Positions 33,508 through 42,127 of a stretch of 42,127 nt of DNA are shown piece after piece. The notes beneath the pieces are model-generated. The model saw only the letters and a list, made by a program, of their open reading frames with translations, had not been told where the DNA came from and ran no database searches. The stretch is from Monoraphidium neglectum (Eukaryota; Chlorophyta; Chlorophyceae; Sphaeropleales; Selenastraceae), in assembly GCF_000611645.1 (NCBI RefSeq), contig NW_014013512.1, positions 1 through 42,127 on the forward strand, written 5' to 3'. How positions within the stretch are numbered: position 1 is the stretch's first letter; each line of letters opens with the position of its first letter. A program made the translations under genes and the position numbers.

Positions 33508-36500
33508 ATGCAGCTCGTGAATAGCAGAACAGCAGGCCGCCCGGCATCAGGCCCAGCCACGAGGCCGAGCGCCAGGCTGGTAGCCAATGGCAGGCCGGAT
33601 GCATGTGCCGTGCAGAGGTCAATTGTGGCTGCCGCGTCACAGGATGAAGAGGCGAGCAAATCCGCATCGCGCACCGCACGTCGCCGGTTCGGTCGCGACA
33701 CGCGCAAGCGGCTGATCGCCTTTCGCCCGAAGCATCTCTGCAGGCGCCCCGCGCTCCCTCGCCCCTGGCGCTCACCGCGCGGCGCCCCGCCCGCACCCCG
33801 CCCTTGCAGTCTGACGGTTTCACATCCGGGAAGAGCATCGACGCGGCGGGCGCGGGCGCGACCATGTCGAGCCCCGGCTGGCTGACGCAGCTCAACCTCC
33901 TGTGGAGCGGCAAGGGGGTGCGCGCCACGCGCACATGCTTGCGGCCTGACGCATGCTCTGCTCTCACCAGCCACGTCCTGCCGGCAGCTGCTGCATATCG
34001 ACGAACTCTGTTGCGCTTCGACTCGGCCGGTTGAAAAACAAAACCGCCGGCCCTGACGCTCGGCCCCGCTTCAGCGCACCTGCCTCCTCAAATCTGCAAA
34101 CTTGCCCATCACGACTGACGCCTGCCCCCTGCAAACGTCCAGAACATCCCTGTGGCGGACGCCAAGCCAGACGACATAAAGGACCTCCTGGGTGGCGCCC
34201 TGTTCAAAGCGCTGTTCAAATGGTTCACCGAGAGCGGCCCGGTGTACCTGCTGCCCACAGGCCCCGTCAGCAGCTTCCTCGTCATCAGCGACCCCGAGTG
34301 CGCCAAGCACGTGCTGCGCGCGACCGACAACAGCACGCGGTGCGAGCCCCTGCGTGCTCCCTTGTTTCTCGGGCTGCGTGCCCCCGGATTTGAACATGAA
34401 AAGCTGCAGCTGCCTGGTCCAAGGATGCTGGGGTCGCGCCTGTCGCCCTCTGCGGGAGGCCGGATGTGTTGTTTTGCCGTAGAGATCTGGCCTGTCAATA
34501 GCTGTTGCTATCTGGATTTCAAATCGTGCGTCTTCGCCTGATCTGGTGACTGATGTGCAGCAACATCTACGACAAGGGGCTGGTGGCGGAGGTCTCCAAG
34601 TTCCTCTTTGGGGAGGGCTTCGCGGTCGGCGGCGGCGAGCAGTGGCGCGCGCGGCGGCGCGCGGTCGGGCCGTCGCTGCACAGGTGGGCAGACGCAGGGA
34701 CCTGGAGGCTTTGTACATGCGTGTTGTCAGGCGCAGGGACCTGAGTGGGATCGGAAGCGGGGCGGCCGCTGCCTCGTGCAGGTGTTGTTATTGTTGCATA
34801 AGGCATACTTCGGGGCAGTGCCGACACCCGCACGCCCATAAGCTCTCCTTGTTGCTGCAAGACCCAATCGAGAGGGACCATGCTCACTCGCCTGCCGCCA
34901 CAGCTCGCAGCCCCCACAGTCTTTGCCGCAATGACAGTGCAGCGCGCGTTCGCCACCGCACCGACTCCAAAAGCAACCGGTCAGCAAGCACGAGCGCGTG
35001 CCAAGCATGCACGGCACACACACTCTTGACGACCCCGCGTTTGCCATTCGTGACGTCCACGCACCCACATGTTCGCCCCTCATGACATGCATCCACCCAT
35101 TCAATGTTTTTCCATCACCCCAGGGCATACCTGGAGGAGATGCTGCAGCGCGTGTTTGGGCCCTCCACGCTCTTCCTGTCAGACAAGCTCACCGCAGCAG
35201 CCAAGTCGGGTGCGCGCCCGACTCGGCCGCCAAGGCCAGGCCATCGTCCCGCGCCCTTGCCGCACAGGCAACCTGTTGAGATCGGGGCACCTTCATGAAA
35301 CAGTTGCCTTGTCAGCAGTGCGCCTGAATTGTCGTGCCCAATACATTGTTTGGACCGCACCGCGAGCTACATCCTTGCAAAGAACTCACGAGCGCGCGCA
35401 TGCCCCCCCCCCACACACACACACTCTGCCTGCACGATGTTGACCAACCTGCATTGCTCGACACACACGCGCGCACACACACACACACCCCACACACCAC
35501 ACGCGCGCACACACACACGACACACACACCAAACACACCACCCACACACATAACACACACCCACACACGCACGTCTCTACACGCACCACGCCACGCGCAA
35601 ATCCCACCCCACCAAATACCCCACCCCGCAGGCGCCCCCGTCAACATGGAGGCTGCGTTCAGCCAGCTGACCCTGGACATCATCGGCAAGGCAGTGTTCA
35701 ACTACGACTTCAACTCACTCACAAAGGACTCCCCCATCATACAGGTGGGGCGCTGGGGGGGGGGTGGGGGCCGGGAGAGGCGCCAGGGCGGAGGGGTGTG
35801 CCAGATCAGAAGCGCGCGCCCATCTTCAAGAGTGTTTCGTGTGGGGGGAGGAGATGCGGTGGGCTGGGAAGCTTGATGAGGTATTGGGGGGTCATTTCTT
35901 GGTATGGTATGTGGTAGTGGTCCCAACAGAGCGAGAGCCAAACCGAGGCGAGCGGGGTATGTGTGGGAGGGGGATGGGAGGGAGGGCGGGAGGGAGCAAC
36001 AGTCGGGAGCGACGATGCCGCACGCGCCGCCCCCTCTCACGCGGCATGAGCGCAAGCCAACCGCACGCGCGCCGCGGCCCCCTGCTGCGCCAGGCGGTTT
36101 ACACATCACTCAAGGAGACGGAGCAGCGCGCCACAGACCTGCTGCCGCTGTGGAAGGTGCGACCCCGGGGTGCACACGCCTCGCTAGTGTGATCTCCCAG
36201 CACCGGCAGACCCAGACTGCCATCATGCATTCTCTTGTGGATTCTGCGCCGCTCCACACTGCGCTGGCTAGTGCTGACCACCCCCCCCCACTGCCTGGCT
36301 GCCTGATCGCGCTGTTCGCGCAAACTTTGGGGGCCGCCTTTGCAGCGGTGTTTTTGTTTCGCCACAGAGATCTCCTTTGCCGTGCCCCAGACCTCCCCCA
36401 CCTCCTGTCATCTTCCATCATCTCCCCCTACACACGGGCTGTCCGGCCCCCTCCCCCTGCTACATCACCCCCTGCGGCCCCTCCAGTTTCCCATCCTGGC

Positions 36501-39080
36501 GCCGCTGATCCCCCGCCAGCGCAAAGCTCTAGCGGCGGTGGAGGTCATTCGGGACACAACCAACAAACTCATAAAGTGGGCCGGGCCGATGATGTCATGT
36601 GGTGGTTTTGGGGGACTGTGTGTCTGATTCGGGAGGCAGGGGGCCGGTCGGTTTTGAGTTTGGTATGCTGGGCATTGCTCTTGGTCAGGCAGCAGGTGGT
36701 CGGGTGTGAAAGGCCGCGTTGACATCAAGACTACTGCAGCAGCCTGCAAGGAGTTTCGCCCCGTTTTGTCATGCCAACGGACCGGCCCATGCTTAAGCCG
36801 CTGTGCTGGGTGCTGGTGCCTGCTCGACCCCCACCACCCTCCCGCCATTTGCCGCCCTCCTCCACCTCATATGGACACCCTCCCTCCCCCTCCCTCCTCC
36901 CTCCTCCACCCTCCGCCGTCCTCAACCCACCCAGGCAGTGCAAGGAGATGGTGGATGAGGAGGAGATGCAGGCGGCGGCAGCGGCCACGGCGGAGGGGCG
37001 CGAGTACATGAACAAGGGTGAGGGGGGGGCGGCTGCCGGGGGTGTGCTCGACAGGGTGGCACCAGGGGTACAAGGGCGGGGTTGAGTGGGGCGGGGTGAG
37101 GGGGTTGTCAGCGTGATGCGGCTCTGGGATGCGCTGCATGGGTCCCTCCAGCTGCAGCTCGTGTGTAGCATTCTGTGGGCATGCATGGCAGCAGACCACT
37201 GTTTCTTCTGAGAATCCCCATCACTTTGCCGCGTTTTGCGTCTGGTGGACCGGTCTTGGCGCCCCACGCCCTCACACGTACACACTCCCCAAACAAACCA
37301 GGCGACCCCAGTGTGCTGAGCTTCCTCATCGCGGCGCGCGAAGAGGTCGACTCCACACAGGTGCGGCGGTGCACGCCAGGGCCCAGCGCCCAACCTCGCA
37401 CCCCTCTAAACCACGACGTCGCCCGCCCACGGCAGCGCTAGCGGGTGCCGCAAGGGTGCGGGTTTTACTGTCAGCTGAGGCTGGGCTCTGCCATGGCCGA
37501 CCCCCTCGACTCGAAACCATCTCTCTGCAGCCCTGCACGACACAGGCTGCCCATCAATTTCCTGACACGATTACGTCTCAACCTGGCTGTCCCACCCATC
37601 CTGCACCCATGTTTATCGTCATCCCCGCAGCTGCGTGACGACCTGCTGTCAATGCTGGTGGCTGGCCACGAGACCACGGGCAGCGCGCTGACCTGGACGC
37701 TCTACCTGCTGGCAACGAACCCCTCCACCATGGCGGCTGCACAGGTGGCCGTCCGACACTGCTGCATGTCACAGTCCTTGCTCTTCTCACGCATATGTTG
37801 AGACACGAGATCGTGTGTTACCCGTCACACTGCTGCAGGCACACTCACCTCGCAAAAGCTGTAGCGAACCGCCGAGCATGATTCTGCTCTGTGGCGTCAC
37901 CCGGTTCTGTCACCCCGTAACCCACGCGCGTACCGCAGGAGGAGGTCGACCGGGTGCTGGGTGACGACGACATGCCCAACGTGGCGCAGTACGGCCAGCT
38001 GGCGTACATAACCCGCTGCATCTGCGAGAGCATGCGGCTGTACCCGCACCCACCGGTGCTGCTGCGGCGCGCACGCGTGGCGGACACGCTGCCCGGCGGC
38101 TACGAGGTGGGCGGGCTGCAGGGGGCGTGGCTCGGCAGAGTGCAAGCCACGGGGCTGCAAGGGCAGCGTGCGTCCGCACACGCACACAGCACAAGCTGCA
38201 CCCCCGGGACATGCGCCGCCCCTGCATGGACCTGACACCACCGCAGCGGGTGCGCCCCGGCACTCAGCTGCTTGCCCTCTCCCCACCCCTCCCAACATAC
38301 ACACACCATCATCCCTTGTCCTGCTGCTGCATCTACTCCCCCCACATCGCCCCTGCCTGCCCACCAGCCGCCCTTGTCCCTCAACCAGACCCCCATGACA
38401 CAACCGCCCCGTCCCCCGCCACAAGCCTGCAAAACCTCTGTCTCAGACCCCTCGCTGGACCCTGAACCCTGCCAGGTGGTAAAGGGTCAGGACGTGATGA
38501 TCTCTGTATACAACATCCACCACAGCCCTGCGGTCTGGGAGGACGCAGAGGCCTTCAGGCCGGAGCGCTTCCCCCTGGACCAGCCCGTGCCCAATGAGAT
38601 CAACACGGACTTCAGGCGAGCCTTGGCTCATGGGGGCAAAGGGGTCCAGCCCGGCTTGAGGGAATGGCGACTGGCTGGCCGCGGGCGGCTGCCAGCCATC
38701 TGGGGGCTTTGTCCCGCCCGGCGGGCTGCACCGGCAGGTTGGCCTGCTGGCGGCCTTGGTTAGACTTGCCACACAGTGTGAACACCTCAAGCAAGCGACC
38801 ACAACATCTCTTCCTTTTCCGCAGGTACATCCCCCTCAGCGGCGGCCCCCGGAAGTGCGTGGGCGACCAGTTTGCGATCATGGAGGCCACCACCGCCCTG
38901 GCGATCTTGCTGCGCCGCTTCGACTTCCAGATGGTGCCCGGCCAGAAGATCAACATGACTACTGGGGCCACAATCCACACCACGGACGGGCTGTACATGA
39001 CGCTTAAGGAGCGGCGGCCGGCAGGCGGCGGCAGGGGCGGCGCGGGCGCGCCGCCAGAGCCGGCGGTGGCGGCGGCTTGA
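33508..39080 (+). CDS. CYP97C: cytochrome P450 CYP97C-like, carotenoid epsilon-ring hydroxylase
   Basis: Supported exons: 33810..33917, 34143..34339, 34561..34683, 35124..35209, 35632..35744, 36094..36156, 36487..36575, 36935..37017, 37302..37360, 37631..37744, 37939..38106, 38476..38615 and 38825..39080. They keep phase and give 532 residues plus a first exon from 33508 whose donor I could not fix. That exon ([16 protein letters not shown]...) looks like a plastid transit peptide. CYP97C (LUT1) hydroxylates the epsilon ring in lutein synthesis. Specific matches are [52 protein letters not shown] and [13 protein letters not shown]450 signatures are AGHETTG (I helix), ESMR (ExxR) and PERF. In the heme loop the canonical Phe is Leu ([10 protein letters not shown]). 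The intron after 38615 has a GC donor. Confidence 0.92.
35411..35575. repeat. CA-rich imperfect microsatellite in CYP97C intron
   Basis: Long imperfect (CA)n with CGCG interruptions, within the intron 35210-35631. A simple repeat. Confidence 0.9.
35964..35994 (+). other. potential G-quadruplex in CYP97C intron
   Basis: Seven G-runs of three or more bases within about 31 bases of the coding strand, inside intron 35745-36093. A second G-rich stretch begins right after the donor at 35745. Confidence 0.6.
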
Positions 39081-39316
39081 GCAGGGAGGCGCTGGGGGGT
39101 GGGACGCTGGTCGGTGCCCGTCAGGTGGCCCCGCCCGCCGCCGTGTGGCAAGGGTGACCCCAATTTGTGGGTCGCCTTGAGGTTTGGATGCTGCTGTGGT
39201 TGTATGCGCAGCTTAGTTGCTCTTTGCCTGCAGAACGTCTTTCTTTTTGCGGGAGCATGCCATGTATGCAGCCCTGCGCCGCGCCAAGCAACCAGGCAGC
39301 TGGGCAAAATATTCTG

Positions 39317-39321
39317 TGTAA
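39317..39321 (+). terminator. candidate poly(A) signal (TGTAA) for CYP97C
   Basis: TGTAA 237 bases past the stop codon at 39078-39080. Confidence 0.55.
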
Positions 39322-40220
39322 TGGTTCGCTGCGTAAAGCCCTCATGTCACAGCCAAGGGGAACCCCGTCTATTGACCAAGCACAAGAAAAACGCCGAGCT
39401 TAGTGATGCTTCGTTGAGGGTGCATCAACGCCCAGGTTAGGGTGACGCCATGCCTCAAAGCGCGCCGGCCTGGTGCTACAAAGCACTGTGGGGTTCTTGG
39501 CGCGGCAGCGACACGGCTCTGGCTGGCGCAACGGACGCATTCGAACTGACGTCAGCAAGTGTAGCGGGCAGTGCAGCGGGCGCCGCGCAAGAAGGTGCCG
39601 ATGACAGTTGAACACACGTACATGGGAGAACGTTGAGCATGTATTTTATAGGCTTTCAGGTTGCACACAAGGCCCCCGTCTAGCCAAAGCCCGGAAGGGC
39701 ACCGCACTGGCCGGAGATCTCGCTGCTGCTGGCCGGACACGGCACTTTTGGAGAGCTGCGCTGGAACAGTATTATCGGTGAGATATATAATACGCCCTAA
39801 GTGCGTTGACCGCCAGGAAAAGGCCGCTGGCTGGGAGTCACTGTGCACCTCGACAGAGGTGCCCCTGAGACCCAGGCTACGCTCAAGGGGCCCGACAGCA
39901 TCAGGCTGTGTCCCTGGATGAACTTGATGCTGTTAGGTCTTGTGTAAGCTTTGAGTCGGCGCCACAACGTAGCGATCTCATCTCGAATGATGTGTCATCC
40001 TTCGCGCCGTTTCTGAACCTTTCTCAGTGCCAGATCCTTCTCCAGAATCTTGATACGACCTTTTCAGGCGGCAGACCCCTCGTGCCGTTTCAGCAGCAGA
40101 GTACCCGTTTCGGCGACCTCGCGGCAGATCTTTGCCGGCGGTGGTGGCGGGTGCTACGCGCACGCCCGAAGCAAAAGAGTCACCACCTGCACGCCGCAGC
40201 CTCACCCCTAGGCAACACCC
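39322..40220. other. intergenic / leader between the two P450 genes
   Basis: No supported gene. A TATA-like element (TATATAA) at 39784-39790 may drive the second P450, giving a leader of about 400 bases; an upstream noncoding exon is also possible. Confidence 0.4.
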
Positions 40221-41794
40221 ATGCAGCTGCGGCAACCACTCCAGCCGCGGGCGCCCGCGGCGCCGGGGCCCCAACCGCGGATGCCTCGTTTCCGGCGTCA
40301 CCCGCCGGCGGCGCCCGCCCGCCACGTAGCCGCACGCGTCGCCAGCAACCAGATGCGGTCGCCGTCGCTCGACGCCCCAGGCGCCGCTGACGCCGCCGCC
40401 GCCGGCTGCCCCTTCACCGCGCTGCGCAACCAGCTCGGTGTCGGTGCAAACAGCAGGCCCGAGGTCGACGCCGCCGCCGCAGACGTTCCCGGCCCCGCGC
40501 CGTTTTCTTTCGAGTCGCTGGTGGACGTGGGCACGATTTTCTTTGAGGGGCTTCATGTGGCCATGCTGAAGTTCAGCGAGAAGTATGGCCCCGTCTGCAG
40601 GTGTGAGGGAGTGGCGACTCAAAGAGGGCCTTGGTTTGCGAGGGAGTAGCTGTCAACGGCTCAGTTTTTGTGCCTGGCTGTGCGGACAAGGTTCTGGGGG
40701 GTTGGGGGCACACAGCAAGGCAAGCCGTGCGTGGCGCCACTATCAGGGCCCTGGGCCCCGTCTGGTGATGCAGGGCAAATCACGAGACAGACCAGCAGCC
40801 CGCCTGATGCACCCCCGGCCCTGTCCCCGCCCTCGCCCCCGCAGGTTTGCCAACCCTGCGTCGCTCAACGGCGCCACCAGCTGGGTGTTCCTCAACTCCC
40901 CAGAAAACGTGCAGCACGTGTGCGCCACAAACGTCAAAAATTACTCCCAGCGCTACCTGCCGGTGAGAAATCCCTGTGGCCAACCAGCCACCCCTCGAGC
41001 CGCGCGCCCCGATGTTCGTTCTCGCGTGGACCTGCGGGCGGCGCCCCCGACGCCTTGTTGAGCACGCGGGGCGCCCACTGTACTGGGCTGCCTGCGTGAG
41101 GGCGGCAGCTCCCGCCCCAACCCGCCTTCGTGCCCCATCGACACCAGCCACGCAACCGCTGCGCCTGCGCCGCAATCCATCACCATGTGGGTTCCCCAGG
41201 ACATCTACAAGTATGTGACCCACGAAAAAGGCATCCTAGGCAGCCAGGGCGACTACAACCAGCGCCACCGGCGGCTGTGCGCGCCGCCATTCCGCAACAA
41301 GCACCAGCTTGAGGCGTTTGCTGAAATTGTGGTGCAGCGGTGGGTACGACGCGGTGGAGGTTTTCGAGGGAGGGGGGGGGGTGACGGGGGGGAGGATGAG
41401 ATGGTCGGGCAGGCGGAGATGTTTGGGCTTGGCGTGTGAGGAGGGAGAGAGGGGTGAGTGTGATCATGTGTGTGGGCATGTGTTTGTGTGTGCGTGCTGT
41501 ACATGCGGGTATGTGAGCGGTCGCGTGTGCGTGCGCACGTGTGGGTGAGGCGAACAAGCCGAGAGAGAACGGCGGGCCTTGAAAACAAGATATAAATGGA
41601 CTCCTTTCAGCAGCAGGGCCTGAGGCTAGACCAGCATGTTTGTCACCTGGGCCACGCAGGCTTGTGGCGCAAGCGCGAAAGTGGCGTTGCATGCTGGCAT
41701 CGCCCCACGCCCGCCCGCACCACGTTTCTCCTGGTCGCCCCCGCAGCTCTGGCCGGCTGGCTGACATCTGGACGGCCCACCTGGCGGGCCTCTC

Positions 41795-41871
<77 letters not shown>

Positions 41872-42127
41872 CGGGCTTTGTGACCGACGTGGCCACCCAG
41901 ACCCAGCGGCTGACGCTGGACGTGGTGGGGCTGACCGCGTTCAGCCACGACTTCAGGCAGACGCAGCGCGTCGCGGACGACCTGGCGGGGGCGGCAGGGG
42001 ACGCGACAAAGGTGGGGCGGGGGCAGGGTCTCGTGGCATTCTTGTGTGTGTGTGTGTGTGAGCGCGAGCGTGCGTGCATGCACGTGCGTGCGCGTACGCG
42101 TGCGGGCGCGCGCGCCTGTGTGTGTGT
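40221..42127 (+). CDS. cytochrome P450, N-terminal part, 3' truncated by window edge
   Basis: Exons 40221..40600, 40845..40962, 41200..41339 and 41747..42011 are in phase; the next exon is outside the window. An in-frame TAG at 40209 makes the ATG at 40221 the first possible start. The first 75 residues are Arg/Pro/Ala-rich, consistent with a plastid presequence. Then come FSEKYGPVCR (beta-1 region), WVFLNSPENVQHV (B helix start), RHRRLCAPPF (C helix) and RLTLDVVGLTAFSHDF (E-F region). In the C helix the usual Trp of G-x-x-W-x-x-x-R-R is Asn (GDYNQRHRR). Exon 4 has 25 Gln in a row between the D and E helices. The I helix and heme loop are not visible, so the family is not assigned. It is clearly different from the CYP97C next door. 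Confidence 0.82.
41796..41870 (+). repeat. (CAG)25 coding microsatellite
   Basis: Twenty-five uninterrupted CAG codons inside P450 exon 4, encoding poly-Gln. Purity suggests recent expansion and likely length polymorphism. Confidence 0.97.
42040..42127. repeat. GT/GC alternating purine-pyrimidine tract
   Basis: (GT)n followed by mixed GTGCGC and GCGCGC dinucleotides continues to the window edge, inside the P450 intron that starts at 42012. Such tracts can form Z-DNA. Confidence 0.8.

Noticed and set aside
35411..35575. CRISPR-like or telomere-like repeat
   Set aside because: It is an irregular CA microsatellite with no spacer structure or telomere unit.

Overview
This window looks like nuclear DNA from a green alga (Chlorophyta). 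It is GC-rich. Every confident gene is split by many GT-AG introns, mostly about 100-400 bases long, and exon phases add up across them. Likely poly(A) signals are TGTAA, as in chlorophytes. The gene content is plant-like: a CYP97C-type carotenoid hydroxylase, a yellow stripe-like metal transporter and a cinnamyl-alcohol-dehydrogenase-like enzyme. A 572-base run of N shows it is a draft assembly. The species cannot be named from this sequence.

Layout. 1-1667 (+): 3' part of a CRAL-TRIO/Sec14 lipid-transfer protein. 2301-5999 (-): complete 11-exon RFT1, the ER N-glycosylation factor. 6269-7978 (-): leucine-rich (RNI-like) protein. 8387-10635 (+): beta subunit of Rab geranylgeranyltransferase, running into the gap at 10636-11207. 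12258-16218 (+): an unrecognised 1119-residue low-complexity protein. It has four copies of a W-acidic / F-G-A-[ED]-[YF]-W-R-x-[ML]-A unit, eight Ala/Gln/Arg helices and an RGG tail. 17615-18743 (-): GNAT acetyltransferase. 19964-25727 (-): 16-exon YSL/OPT transporter. About 25853-26110 (-): a low-GC open frame with one membrane segment. 26515 to about 30551 (-): 14-exon zinc alcohol dehydrogenase with microexons and two GC-AG introns. 31698-33230 (-): unknown strand-rich protein. 33508-39080 (+): CYP97C-like P450. 40221-42127 (+, cut by the right edge): a second, different P450 carrying an uninterrupted (CAG)25 tract.

Most genes are unrelated housekeeping or metabolic genes. Two pairs are head to head with short shared promoters: LRR/RabGGTB (7979-8386) and unknown/CYP97C (33231-33507). 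The two P450 genes lie in tandem.

The best candidate for something undescribed is the repeat protein at 12258-16218. Regular tryptophan/arginine stickers separated by disordered linkers resemble, in architecture only, multivalent condensate scaffolds such as the Rubisco linker EPYC1. This is a hypothesis: the conserved Asp/Asn before Trp in the published Rubisco-binding motif is Tyr or Phe here, and the RGG tail points equally to RNA binding.

Exon boundaries were placed by eye from splice consensus, reading-frame phase and recalled family alignments. No search was run.
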